DNA of 64,000 bases, from positions 50,134,018 through 50,198,017 of the forward strand of contig ML681994.1 of the NCBI GenBank assembly GCA_007922195.1, written 5' to 3'. Both the position numbers and the translations under genes were made by a program. The notes below the pieces were generated by a model. It saw nothing but the letters and a program-made list of their open reading frames with translations, was not told the DNA's origin and did not search any database. Shown here piece after piece: positions 36,606 to 48,607 of the stretch. Origin of the DNA: Podocnemis expansa. Lineage: Eukaryota; Chordata; Testudines; Podocnemididae. Every line of letters begins with the position of its first letter. Within the stretch, counting starts at the first letter, position 1.

Positions 36606-38284
36606 CTTGCTAAGGTGACACCCCCCTGCATCTGCCTCCAAACACTGGTAGCAGTTAATTCTGCACATCAGAAGAGGTCTGATTTAGTTACAGGTTGGTG
36701 ACCTGAGTGTATACAGTTGTGTATGACTTTCTAGTCGCTCTGTTAACTATTTTATTAGAAATGTTTGAAAATTGATTTTGCTTAACTAAGTGAGAGCAGC
36801 AAATGAGTTGATGTAAAATTGGATAAGAAGCTTTTCCCAGGAATAAGTGGCACCTGATCTTCCATTCTCAAATAATAAATATTTCACATAACAGGAAAGT
36901 AACACTGTGAGTTGTTTTGGGATCCCAGACAGATACAAGCCCAGTTGAAATGCTGTTTCTGTGCTGGAAAAACACCAAACAACAGTTGGCAAAGATTAAA
37001 TGTTTTCACTATATAAAGCACACAGCCTGTCAATTGAGTTCATTCCAAAAATGGGGCAGTAGCAAGATGTTAATTAACTAAGTCTTCACTAGTTCTGTAC
37101 AGGTAAAAGACTAATTCACTCAGCTCATTCCTTTGGAATGACTTAGGCACAGAACTTGGGGTCATCTGAAATGGACTGCCAGCAGTAAATTATAGCTTTT
37201 GAAAATTAGTTCTTATACTTTCGAAGTTTGGACAGTTTAATCTTCAGTATGTTTTCAGCAGTTGACTAAAGGCAGCATATTTGGTAGAATCCATATATGC
37301 TATGATAAGGTAAAATTCTGTAGGTTTAAGAAACTTAAAAAAAAAAAAATTCCATCATGTGAATGAAGCAAGACAAAGTAATCTTGTATTTTTCTAGGTT
37401 ATGCATTCAGCAATGCAGACCATATAACTTTTATCAGTTTCAAAAGTTATCAATTTAGATTGTCACTCTATTCTTTCCAAAGGTTGCAGACACAATAGTC
37501 TTTATGAGTTTGAAGTGTTTCTGGAAAATCTCTAACATCATTCTATCTGCATTTCCTGTATTGTTATTGACAGCATCAAAATTAACAAAGGATTTCCCAT
37601 AGCATATAGCGAATCCTGATAAGCTGAACCACAGTGGTGAACTAACAAGCTAGGTACCAGAGATTTCTAGTGCTTCTATAAATAGCTTTAGTTAGGAAAC
37701 CAAGCTGAAAAATATATTAGGACCTAGAGAAAAAAATATTGAGGGAAAACTTAATCAGGAGCTGCTGATGAAGACTGATACCTTTGACAGGACAACTAAT
37801 CGAGAAGAAGACCAAGGGAGAGAAATGAAAAGGGGCAAGAGAAAAGGGGAAGCGAAGAATTTTGAGGACCAAAAAGTGTGAGATGTTCAGAGGATTAGGG
37901 AATAGCATTGCCTTGAAATGTAGGTTGTGTTGGTTATAGCTTCTTCCTGATTTGTTTTACTCTGCTGCCTAGGGAAGAATAAATATATGTCAACATTTTT
38001 GTAGGGTAAAATATTTGCATTATCGTAGATCTGGGAATTCTTGAGCTGATTAGTATAAAGCATTTAGGGGGAAAATGTAATGCCTGGTAATGTAGAGCTG
38101 TAAAGTCTTTTTGGCATAATTATGCATAGAGATTACTGAACATTAAAAGAACATTTTTTTTCTGAAAAAATCTTTGTTCAATGCACTGCTGGCCTGATAC
38201 AAAGCATTTAGAAGTCAGTGGAAAGAATTCCATTGACTTCAGTGGACTTTAGATCATTGCCCCATATGTGTAGCGTTTCTTGAC
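36606..38284. other. AT-rich intron DNA, nothing recognised
   Basis: No gene. A piece at about 38190-38275 (ccattgacttcagtggactt) is another copy of the old sauropsid repeat noted near 19520. Confidence 0.45.
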
Positions 38285-38412
38285 ATCCTGGCCTCTAGTT
38301 ATTCCAGATCCCCACTGTTACCTGTCCCCCAGTGGGTCCCAGTCAAAGTTTCCTTCCTTGGGTTCCTTATCTAAGATCAATAACTGCCCTTTCTTGGTTC
38401 CTGGTCCACCCT

Positions 38413-40203
38413 TTGTCTATGTCCACACTAGAGGGCTCAGTTAAGTTGACTTAATAAGGTAGACTTTAAATGGGTCCTCTGGCTTAAGTCGACTTTATAA
38501 AATCAACTTAAATGTCTCTAATGAACTAAGTTGACTTTAAAGCAGGCACACACCCCTGCAACAAACCACGCTGCCAAGTCTGCCCACATATCTGCACAAT
38601 AGATACCATCATAGGTCCTAATCAAGTCTGCTACTCCATCAAAGGCTCATTTACCTGCTCATCTACTAATGTGATCTATGCCATCATGTGCCAGAAATGT
38701 CCCAACATCTTATACATTGGACAAACAGGGTGGTCCCTGCACAAAAGAATAAATGGACATAGAAACTGATATTAGAAATCACAAAGCAAAAAAACAAAAA
38801 ACAAAAAACCAAAAAACCAGTTACTGAGCACTTCCATCTTTCTAATCACTCGATAAATGATTTGTTAAGGACCGTCATCAGAGATGTGACTGGGGCATCA
38901 AGACTTCAAAGAGAAACAGCTGAACTCGAATTAATATGCAAATTAAACTATGTGAAAGCAGGATTGAATTGAGACTATGGGTTCTTTTCCAATTATAGAA
39001 GGTAATTTGACTTTAGCCTTCCTAGAGTTTGAACCTAACAACTGCTCTGATTTGCTGTTACTGTATGACCTGATCCTATGTTTTACACTCCCTTGCATTT
39101 ATTTTCATTCCATTCTGTAAGTTCGCCCATCTTCGAAGCATCTGATTATCTCCCACGAAAGCTCATGTGAAAAATAAATCTGTTAGTCTTTAAGTGCCAC
39201 ATGACTCCTTGACTTTATTAAGTCAACTTTAATGGGCACATTGTGTTAAGTCGACTTAATAAAGTTGGCTTGATCCTTAAAGTTGACTTTAAGGGCAGGA
39301 GTTATTAAGTTGACTTAAGCAACTGCTTAAGTTGACTTAATGAACTCCGAATGTGGCCAGGGAGTTGCTTAAGTTGACTTTAGCAGGGGTTAAAGTAAGG
39401 GGGAATACACAAGAACACTATTCTGGGGCCCACAATTTTAGGGGCTAGCATTCCAGGGCCCCTAAAAATAGAAGAATGCACTGTAACACAGAGGTCTGGT
39501 GTATTCTGTCTTACTATAAAATTAACCCCTGTGTTGAGACCCCGACTGTGGCTCTCCCTGTGCATGGCAGGGCCTGCCCAGGAGTGAGGGGGCTGGTTCA
39601 GGGGGTGCCAAATGCTTTTCCGTCCTTCCCTTGCCATAGGGGCCAAAGCAGAGCCAGAGCCAGCCCCAGTGCCTGGCTGGTGCACCTTCCTGGCAGAGCA
39701 GAGTGAGCCCCCTCTGCAGGCGTAGTCCCAGGTGGTGGCAGTAGGGTGGGGAGCTCATACAATGGGAGGGATGTGAGCAGTGCCAGCTGGTAGCATCCTC
39801 ATCCAGCTCCTGCCTCGTGCTCCTCCGCTTCCCAGGACTACCACAGGAGGTGGTGGAAGTGCGGGACCCACTGGAGCTCATGCTGGCCAGCAATGAACAC
39901 CAGGTGTGCAAGGTAAAGAGCCATAGCTGGTTCTTGCTGAAGAGAGGTAAGCTGGACACAGTGGGAGGGAGGCATTTGGGGGGCAGTAGCTGTGGTGGGG
40001 GGCAGTAGTTGAGGTGGGGGAAGGCATTTCAGGGGCAGTAGCTGGGGTAAGGGGGCAGTAGCTGGGGTGGGTGAAGGGGGCCCAGACATTCATGAAGGGG
40101 GCCCAGACAATATGGAAAGGGGGTCTGGAAATTTAGGAGGGTTCCGGGGTCCACCAAATTATACTTTAACCACTGGGCTTAAGCCTCCAGTGTAGACATA
40201 GCC
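38413..40203. repeat. Foldback element, SalI-core type, with Penelope insert and GC-rich cargo
   Basis: Ends resemble GTCTATGTCCACACTAGAG (38413) and, inverted, CTCCAGTGTAGACATAGCC (to 40203). Arms at 38435-38540 and 39209-39395 carry TTAAGTCGACTTAA-type words. A Penelope-like fragment splits the left side. Between 39395 and 40165 lies a cargo with GC-rich and G-run parts (ggggggcagtagctgaggtg-like repeats at 39970-40080). No supported gene. Confidence 0.7.
38540..39208 (+). mobile_element. Penelope-like retroelement 3' fragment with GIY-YIG remnant
   Basis: Frame 38550-38769 encodes the C-terminal part of a Penelope-like ORF: the cysteine linker CNKPRCQVCPHIC, then NVIYAIMCQKC and LYIGQTGWSLHKRINGHR, i.e. 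the GIY-YIG endonuclease (first motif VIY, second YIG, catalytic-helix arginine region). It ends at TGA 38767. Past a stretch of A-rich repeats, EHFHLSNHS and RLQRETAELELICKLN continue the domain in another frame. The 3' UTR runs to 'gtctttaagtgccacatgact'. Flanks TTGACTTTA at 38531-38539 and 39209-39217 may be the TSD, though that word also belongs to the host foldback. 5'-truncated and inactive. Confidence 0.85.
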
Positions 40204-40430
40204 TCAATAGCCTCCACCTACTGGCTCCCAGTCTCCTTGCCTCAGCAGTCCTGTTCTCCGCTCTGGTTGTAGATACGCTCCTACTTAAAAAACCCAGAAC
40301 CAGTTTTCTTCTCCTTTCCCAGTTATGATCCATTCCCAGGTTTTACCTTTCCTTCACCCAATGTCCTTTTCCAGATTTTCTCCCTTCACACTGCCTACAA
40401 GTCCAACTCCTTGTTGCTTTTGCTTTTGAA

Positions 40431-40669
40431 AAGGCAGCTTCCTCCTCCTCTAGGCTTTGTGGCTGCACCAGTGCTGGTCACTGAGAGCTTCAGAGACATA
40501 GGATCTATATTTTCAGTTCATGTGCCTGGACCTAGCACAATCTACTTTAGTTCAGATCTGCAACTGCAAAGGAATTTCTGCTCAGAGCTGTACTGGCGGA
40601 TATTAAATAGAAACTATTAAAATTAGGTATTTTAAATTTAGCAAGTCCAGAGAACTTTCACACAAGAAT
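40431..40669. other. Intron DNA between repeats
   Basis: No gene or clear repeat is seen; probably the tail of the pyrimidine-rich repeat. Confidence 0.4.
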
Positions 40670-42478
40670 TTGAAAAGAGCTGGCTGAGAAGCTCACTGGA
40701 TCTTTGATGTTGATTTTCCAGAAGTCTTGGAACTTTGGGAAAGTTCCAGAAAACTAGAAGAAAGCTAAAGTTGTTTTTTTAAACAGGTAAACAGATAGGC
40801 TGTCTTCACACACAGGCATTATTTCGGTACAAGTTGTGTCGAAACAACTTGTATTGAAATAATGCCTTATTTCAAAATAACTTAATGCGAATTGACAGTT
40901 TGTTAATTTGAATTAAGGAAAAAAGCTCAAAGCGAAATAGCAGTTGTAGGCAACAGTTATTTCGAAACAAGTCACTGTTGTTTCGAAACAACATGTTCGG
41001 ACGGCATTGTTTCAAAACAATTGTTTCAAAACAACGTTGTTTCGTCCCCAAATGGGGTTTGTTTCGAAACAACAGGTGCTGTTGTTTCGAAACAACAGGT
41101 GCTGTTGTTTCGAAACAACCATGCGTCGTGTGAACAGGATATTTCTTATTTCGAAACAACCTCTGTTGTTTCGAAATAAGAGTGCTGTGTGAACACAGCC
41201 ATAAACGGGAACCTAAGTAATTATAGCCCTGTCAACCTCACATCAGTCCTAGGAAAGACAATGGATTGGTTCATATGGGACTTGATTAATAAAAGGTTAA
41301 AGGAGAGTAATGTAATTAGTGTAAGTCCACATGGGTTTATGGAAAATAAATCTTGTCAAACTAACCTGGTATTATTTTTCATCTTTGCTTGAAAAATGTA
41401 AAAGTATTAGTGTAATATATTTAAACCTCTTCAAAGCATTTGAATTGATACTTTACAATATTTTGATAAAAAACCTGAACAATGTAAAATTAACATGATT
41501 AAAAGCTGGTTAACTGGTAGGTCTCAAAATGTATTTGTACATAGGGAACACTTCTCAAGCAGGTATGTTTCTAGCGGGGCCCTGCAGAGATCAAGTCTTG
41601 GCTCTCTGCCAAGATTATTAATGTTCTGGAATAAAACTTAGAATGATCATTGATGAAATTTGCAGATGACACAAAAATGGGGGATTGTAAATAATGAAGA
41701 GTATATAGGTCATTGATTCAGAGTGATCTGGAGTGCTTGATAAACTGGATGCAAGCAAACAGTATGAGTTTTAATGCAGCTAAACGTAGATCTATACAGC
41801 TGTGAGCAAAGAATGCTTAGAGGATGGGAACTCTACTAGGGGAAAGGGTGACTCGGATAAAGATTTGTGGTTTGTGGTGGCTAATCAGCTGAACATGAGC
41901 ATCTAGTGTGGTGCTGTGTCCAAAAGAGCTAATGCAAGTCAGAGATGTATAAACAGAGAAATCTTGAGTAGGCATTGGTGTGACAGCTGCTGGAATACTG
42001 TGTATTTCTGATGCCCACAATTCAAAAAGGATGGTAATAAATTGGAGAGGGTTCTGAGAAATGCCACAAGAATGATTTAAAGGATTAGAAAACCTGCCTT
42101 CTGGTGCTAGGCTTAGCTTAACAAAGAGAAGTTAAGAGGGAACTTCATGATAGTCTGTAAGAAACTACATGGGAATTAAATATTTAATAATGGACTCTGA
42201 GAGAGAAGGGTACAGCATGATCCAGTAGCAGCAAATTGAAGCTAAACAAATTCAGACTCAAAATAAACAGTGAGAGTAATTAACCACTGGAACAATTTTT
42301 CCAACAGTTTCCATTGCTGGCAATTTTAAAATCAAGATTGGATTTGTTCTAAAAAACATGCTCTAGGAGGAGTTATTTTGAAGAAGTTCTGTGTCCTGTG
42401 TTATACAGATGCTCAGACTGGATGATCACCTCAGTCCCTTTTTTGCCTTGGAATCCATGTTTCTGGGCTCAGTGTAGA
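40670..42478 (+). mobile_element. Decayed CR1 LINE, reverse-transcriptase part and 3' UTR
   Basis: Begins in the segment before RT (tctttgatgttgattttcca; gaaagttccagaaaactaga), is interrupted by a foldback element at 40798-41200, then resumes exactly with NYSPVNLTSVLGKTMDWFIWD (41216 on) and HGFMENKSCQTNLVLFF, CR1 RT blocks. Later blocks decay with stops and frameshifts. The 3' UTR ends 'ctggatgatcacctcagtcc'. Inactive. Confidence 0.85.
40798..41200. repeat. Foldback element, TTTCGAAA-core type, 403 bp
   Basis: Perfect terminal hexamer pair GGCTGT/ACAGCC with longer TIRs (GGCTGTCTTCACACACAG; CTGTGTGAACACAGCC), and identical 3-base flanks ATA (40795-40797, 41201-41203). The interior has at least seven copies of the self-complementary word GTTTCGAAAC or TTATTTCGAAATAA. 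Inserted in a CR1 RT frame that resumes cleanly after it. Confidence 0.85.
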
Positions 42479-42930
42479 TAGAATCATGAAGGAATCTTTC
42501 TGGGAAAGCTCTTGTAATTCTCTCCTGAGCACATGCAAAATATAATTCTTCAACGGCCAATAACTGGGCCAAACTTTGACTGACTGTTAAATGGATGGCC
42601 AAAGCACATCCCTGACAAAAACGACCATCAAATGTCAAATTTCAAACACCTGCCTCAAAGTGTTGGGACAGAGGAGAAGTGGGTGGAAGGGGGTGTGACT
42701 GCCTTAGAACTGTTTAAAGAAAAGGCTACCAGAATTTTTCTACAGGGGCAAACCCCTTACCCCCACTTTCTTGAAAATGTGTGAGTCTTTTTGGCTGAAA
42801 TTTTCTTGAAAAAATCATCAAGGGAACCATCCACCATGGAAAATTTCAGGCCAAGCTATTAATATTCAGCAATATTATATGCAACTGAAAATAATGTGGT
42901 GTGATAGGAATTGTTGAGCAACTGTAACGA
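42479..42930. repeat. Interspersed repeat shared with 34140-34520
   Basis: Contains 'gctgaaattttcttgaaaaa ... atggaaaatttcaggccaag', matching the region near 34420-34480. Family unknown. Confidence 0.45.
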
Positions 42931-44279
42931 TAGGCTGTGCAAATAATAGGTGAGACTAATCCTTACAGATGTGTGGAGCCTGCTTCCAAATGGTGAGATA
43001 GTAAAGAGAAGCTGCCCCCAAATAAAATATATAAATCTTCCCCTTTACTCTCTCAAATTAATGAAAAAAGAGCTTCTTCACTCATTTTATTTCCCCCACT
43101 TTCTGCTTACCATTGTAATGAGATGGCTCTGATTATTTTCATGTTACAGAGCTCTAGACAGCAGCAGAGCGTACTAATGATATCTTGCCTTTCTAAAGTT
43201 GACTGAAGAGAAAAGTGACTTTGAAATCTCTTTAAAGGAAAAGAGTTTTTGCCTTGAATACTAAGAAGGACTCTAGATAAATCTGTCTCCAGCAGAAAAC
43301 AAGATGGAGTCAATATCTGATTCAGGATTTTCTAACACAGGCTATGTGGCATCTCCAAGTAAAGAAACAAAGCAAACTTTAAAAAGTTATGTCCAGATTT
43401 AAACGTTTCAATAAACAGATGGCTACCTTTCCATGGTAAATAAAGGGATGTCTCTGTATAATTTGTACCAATTAGTTAACCACTTTTGGTTGAAAAGTAG
43501 GAGGTATTATATTTTCTATGTACTATTATATCTGGGAAAGCTGGAAACATATTGTTAATGGTGTGGGTGTGTTCTGCTGATAGTCACCGACCTTAGTTCG
43601 GAAGTTTATCTTTCTGTAGTGCACTATCCTGTCCAGACCTGGCTTTGGGATGAGTAGATACATCAACAATAGCACAACTGTTGAAATTTAAAAAACTAGC
43701 CAGAGGATTTTGCCCTACAGCTCCCATTAAATTTAAGGAAAGTTGGGTAGTCAGGTCCTCTATTTGGCTTTGAAAATTGTGTCTAATGTGAAACTAATAT
43801 TTGTTTTTAAAGACTGAAAAGGATGTGGGTAGCACTCAGTTTGTCATTTATTCTTCTGTTGCTGATGTCTCTTTTAGAGTTCTAGAGTAAATGAAATATC
43901 CAGTTTTCTTGTTTTCAGTGCTCTGAACATCTCAGCAGACTAGATAAAGCCAAGTTAACAAACCCAGAGAATCCCAGGTGGACTGCAGATGACTTCAGTT
44001 TTTGTCATACTTTCTTTTATTCCCAAATTTAGCTACATCCTCTTTCTCTCCTACGGGGAGTAAAATATTCCAGTAGACACTATGGCTAGTGTCAAAATTC
44101 TAAATAAGAGTTGCTTCTGTAAATCTACTAACTTTTAAACAAAGCTGGGTTTTTCTAGTGCACAGATTAAATATTGCAATGTCCTTGCTTTAAACATCTT
44201 GGGCTGCACTGTCTTCTCTACCCTGCTGATGACTTCACTGCAAGCTTTAGTTGCATTGGTTCCATTTTACATGCAGCAT
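42931..44279. other. AT-rich intron DNA, nothing recognised
   Basis: No gene or confident repeat. Confidence 0.45.
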
Positions 44280-44400
44280 GATTCATCTATTCCAAGACCA
44301 GGAAGGACTACTGCAATAATAATCTAGTCTGAATTCATTTATTATATAGGCCTTAGAATGTGACTAACATACAGCAGTTTGAACAATTTATTGCAATTTA
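44280..44400 (-). repeat. CR1 LINE 3'-end fragment, minus strand
   Basis: The + strand 'gattcatctattccaagacc', 'taatctagtctgaattcatt' and 'taggccttagaa' is the complement of a CR1 3' end. Confidence 0.65.
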
Positions 44401-45235
44401 TCATAAAATGTGCCAATAAGCATAAATTAACTTTACGTCAAAGACAAAACTCTCTCCTTCTCCCAATGCTGCTATAAAGAAACAACGTGACAGAAAAAAA
44501 TAACTCTGCTTCTGGAGACTGCCATTTCACTTTGTTTTCCATTTTCACTTTGTTTTCCTAACAACCATCTTTGAAGCTGGAAGATGACTCTGTTTGCTTG
44601 ACTGAATTTAATGGCTTCCCTGTTTGAGAGAAAACAATTTGCAGAGCATCAGAGCTTGATTGATTGGTTGACTAAATGTCATTGGAAATGTCATAAACAC
44701 GAAAACAACTTGCTTTAAATTTCAAAGCAACAGGTCTTGCCAGTGGGGATCTAATCAAGGTCACACAGTAGAAGGTTGTTTGATATAATTTCAATTCATT
44801 GATTTCATACTAACAAAATATTTTATATCAAATAAGGAAGGATGTGAGAGGTGAAACTTCTGGCATTACTAACCTGTGATTTAAATAGGGTAGGTTACAT
44901 TATGTTCAGAGGTTTCTTTAATTCAATTTGTTCCTAGATCTAGTAGCAGTATTGCATTTACAATATCTGTAGCTACTTAGGATCCTGTTTAGCAAAGAAA
45001 TTAATGTTCCATGGTATTAGCCTCTAAGGACCCAGAGATTTCTATGGCTGGCTGTTTGCTGAGTCTTCAGCTAGCCCGACTGAAACAATAGCATCAAGAG
45101 GCATTCATCTTAGTGGACCAGTATCTCTGAAGCCCAGTTATGACCAGGTCAGTGCCAATATCATTAATCAGTGATCAAAAATTTATTGATTATTGTTAGA
45201 TATTTGTTATTTTATCATATCAGAAATCTTGAGGA
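44401..45235. other. AT-rich intron DNA, nothing recognised
   Basis: No gene. Short duplicated text 'ccatttcactttgttttcca' near 44521-44550. Confidence 0.45.
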
Positions 45236-45735
45236 TGATAGAATCATAGAATCATAGGGTTGGAAGGGACCCCACAAGGTCATNNNNNNNNNNNNNNNNN
45301 NNNNNNNNNNNNNNNNNNNNNNNNNNNNNNNNNNNNNNNNNNNNNNNNNNNNNNNNNNNNNNNNNNNNNNNNNNNNNNNNNNNNNNNNNNNNNNNNNNNN
45401 NNNNNNNNNNNNNNNNNNNNNNNNNNNNNNNNNNNNNNNNNNNNNNNNNNNNNNNNNNNNNNNNNNNNNNNNNNNNNNNNNNNNNNNNNNNNNNNNNNNN
45501 NNNNNNNNNNNNNNNNNNNNNNNNNNNNNNNNNNNNNNNNNNNNNNNNNNNNNNNNNNNNNNNNNNNNNNNNNNNNNNNNNNNNNNNNNNNNNNNNNNNN
45601 NNNNNNNNNNNNNNNNNNNNNNNNNNNNNNNNNNNNNNNNNNNNNNNNNNNNNNNNNNNNNNNNNNNNNNNNNNNNNNNNNNNCCCTTCCTGTTATCCTT
45701 CACATCCCTTGCTAGTCGCAACTCCATTTGATCTA
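45236..45735 (-). mobile_element. CR1 LINE, minus strand, broken by an assembly gap
   Basis: Left of the gap is a CR1 3' terminus (atcatagaatcatagggttg, gaagggaccccac) read on the - strand. Right of the gap the - strand encodes LRLARDVKDNRK, a conserved CR1 block between endonuclease and RT. The 400-N gap (45284-45683) is much shorter than the roughly 2 kb that separates these in a full element. Confidence 0.8.
45284..45683. other. Assembly gap (400 N)
   Basis: Run of N inside a CR1 copy. Confidence 0.99.
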
Positions 45736-46490
45736 TTCATTTGAAAGGCTTGGTGAGTAAGGCTAAAATTAAATATACAAAGAGAATAATATCTGATAGA
45801 TATTCTTTTGATTAATCATGTACTTGATATGTTTGCTGGTGCCCTGAAGAAAAACAGTGGTGTTTAGGCTGCTGCCAGTTAAACCCCAAGTGATTCCTGT
45901 ATTGTAATTTGTAGAATTTTGTGGAATTTCTATAAAACATGGTCTCAGAGCAGCAGGAAAGAGTTCAATTTAATTCCTAATAAATAAATATTTCTGAATG
46001 TCTCCCCTCGTGCCAGATCTGGATATCTGGAACAGGCAGGCAAGGAATATAGAAAATAAAAATCTATCTTTCCCAACTACTCCACTAAAAGTTTAGATTA
46101 AGGCAATCCAGGGTATTAGGCATACTATGACCTAGGGTCCCCATGACTCTAACTAGACAGCTTCACTTCTGTGCCCTTGCCCCACTTGGATTGGTGGTGA
46201 CATGGAGCTTTCCACCCCAACACAGTCCTCATTTTCCAGACATGGGTAGCAAGCATGAATGCCAGCAAAGATCTCCTGTTCCCTCCAGAAACACAGGAGT
46301 GGCAGCAGGAGAGACTCCTAATATTTACCCCAGCATTCAGGCGGAATCTGCTTGGGTGAGCAGTCAGTGCTGTTCTCCAGCCACACAGTCTTCTGTTATG
46401 ATGATGTTTCTAGGGCTGTCAGGTCAATTTGTTTTGTAGTTAACATCTTGAAATGCATGGAGTAGTGCATGCCTTTCTGAACTATTATTT
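45736..46490. other. Intron DNA, no gene recognised
   Basis: The part at about 46140-46400 is less AT-rich and leaves a 98-codon frame open, with no family resemblance. Confidence 0.45.
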
Positions 46491-46876
46491 GTGACTGTCT
46501 ACACACACATCGTTATTTTGAAATAAGTATTTTGAAATGAGTTATTTCAAAAATAAAGTCCTTATTTCGAAATAAGTTAATTCGAATTAAGAAAATGTTA
46601 ATTCGAATTGAGGGAAAGCCTGCTATCGAAACAGCTGTTATTTCAAAATGGTTATGGTTTCGAAACAACATGTCCAAACGGCCTTATTTTGAAATAATCA
46701 TTTCGAAATAACAGCCGTTTTGAAATGAATGGGGTTTAAGCTGTTTCGAAACGATGCTTCTTATTTCAAAATGACAGATCCCATCATTTTGAAATAAGAC
46801 GTCATGTGGACCTAATCTCTTTTATTTTGAAATAACCAGTATTTTTTCAAAATAAAAGAGATGTGTAGACATACCC
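46491..46876. repeat. Foldback element, TTTCGAAA-core type, about 386 bp
   Basis: Ends GTGACTGTCTACACACA and, inverted, TGTGTAGACATACCC. Interior words TTATTTCGAAATAA, AATTCGAATT and GTTTCGAAAC recur. Same core as the element at 40798, with TIRs closer to the SalI-core group. Confidence 0.75.
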
Positions 46877-48139
46877 AGACAGACATCTCTACATTGGTTA
46901 CAATTGGGTCTTATTTCTAAGTTTTCATCACGACTCAAGAGCTAAAAATTTTAAATAAGAAACTGAAAGAACCCCTTCTCCAAACAAATAAAAACAAACA
47001 CCCCCCCCAACCTTGAGGACTCAGAAGTGCCAACCTTCTTGATAAAGTCAAGAGTCTTATGATATGTGGTGGGGCTTTTTTTGATAGTTCCAGCTTCTGG
47101 GGTCTTGGTGAATAAGCATGAGTCTCAGCTTTTATTTGTAGAGAAATGCTGGAAAACATGAACACTCAGGCTCAAACACCAGAAAACAAAAGGACATAAA
47201 AATCTATTCATTTGTACAATCTCATTGTTTTTAAACCAGTCTCATGATTTCTGAGAGCTTTGATTTGCCAACAGTAGTCTGATATAGTCACAGGAACTGT
47301 AACAATCTTATATCTCCTATGCCATTAATCTGGCTATGTCTTCCTGTATTTTGTAAATTCTTCTGATTGCCTAAATCCCCTGCAGAAATTCAACAGTCTT
47401 TTGGAGGTCAAGTTTAAGTTGTAAGGGTTACTTTTGTAGTAGGTGAGTTATAAAATAATGAACAATATGTTTCTGGATCATCAGACCTCAAAACTCCTAT
47501 TTTGTTGTTTTTTGGCTTTAACTGCAATATTCTTTTACAGCTGTTTTTTAAATTGGGACTAATGTAATGATGTAAGGAAACAATAAAACATCTTTCTAAT
47601 CACAGTTTTGAGAAAAGTGCATGTATTAATGTAATATAAAGATTCACTTACAGAACCAGAATGGTAGTTGGTTTATAGATTAAGGATTATCTATACTTTG
47701 TTCATATGTGGATGCTTGTATTCTGGAATAAGAGTTCCTTGTTCCTATTTAATGTAGCTACCAAGAAATATCAGTTTACATAAATGATTCCATAATATAT
47801 TAATCTTCTTTAGTTAAAGAGAATGATGTAATAACAAAATTTCATACACTGTAACTAGTGTTACAAAGCAACTTCTCATTCACATTGGAACTCCTATACA
47901 ACTGTGCTGAGTCTCATGAATCTCGGCTGATATTAGAAGGTGTGGTAGATGATCAAGACCCACTGTATCAAAGAGGCATGTGTCCTTGGGGAAGGAAAAG
48001 CATTTTGCCACACCAGGTTGAGGATCATGAAGACAGCTTTAGAGCTTCACCTTTGAAGCTGACAAGAGAGTATGCAGAATCAGCAGGTCCCCAGGTTGCT
48101 TTGTCTGTGACCTCTGTAGAGCTAGAGTGGAAACCTAAA
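46877..48139. other. AT-rich intron DNA, nothing recognised
   Basis: No gene or confident repeat. An open frame at 47858-48184 (108 codons) has no family resemblance and runs into the next foldback element. Confidence 0.45.
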
Positions 48140-48607
48140 AGTTATGTCTACACTATCAAATTAGTTCAAATTAAGGAGCTTTAATTCAAACTAATTTGAA
48201 CCCTGTCTACTCTAGGCTTTGCCTAGTTGGAACTAAGGAACTAAACATTTTTTTTAGTTTCAACTAAGTAAAGCTTAGTTCAAACTAGTTCATTTGGCTG
48301 GTTTGTTCAAACTAACTGCTTAGGCTGAACTAATTACACATTTAGTTTGAACTAGCACAATGTAGACATGCTAGTTCAAACCAATTAAGTTCAAAATAAC
48401 CAAATAAGAGTGTTTTTTTTTAGTTCAAAGTTTTAGTTCCAACTAACCATGCTTTTTTAGTTCAAACTAAAAGGTTAGTTTGAACTAAAAAAAAAGCACA
48501 GCTAGTTCGAACTAAAAGTTAGTTCAAACTAAAAAAATGTGCTTAGTTCAAACTACTTAGTTTGGACTCACTAATTCCAAACTAAGATTTTAGGTGTAGG
48601 CATAGCC
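48140..48607. repeat. Foldback element, AGTTCAAACTA-core type, about 468 bp
   Basis: Ends GTTATGTCTACACTATC and, inverted, TAGGTGTAGGCATAGCC. The interior is built from many copies of TTAGTTCAAACTAA and its variants. A fourth core word under the same type of terminus. Confidence 0.75.

Larger units (their letters stand above)
38285..40430. repeat. Pyrimidine-rich repeat interrupted by a foldback element
   Basis: The parts 38285-38412 and 40204-40430 share the 'ctccttg/cccagtc' vocabulary of the region at 32225 and appear to be one copy split by the foldback insertion 38413-40203. Confidence 0.5.

Noticed and set aside
40872..41192. Phe/Asn-rich frames (95 and 61 codons)
   Set aside because: Translation of the repeated GTTTCGAAAC word in a foldback element.
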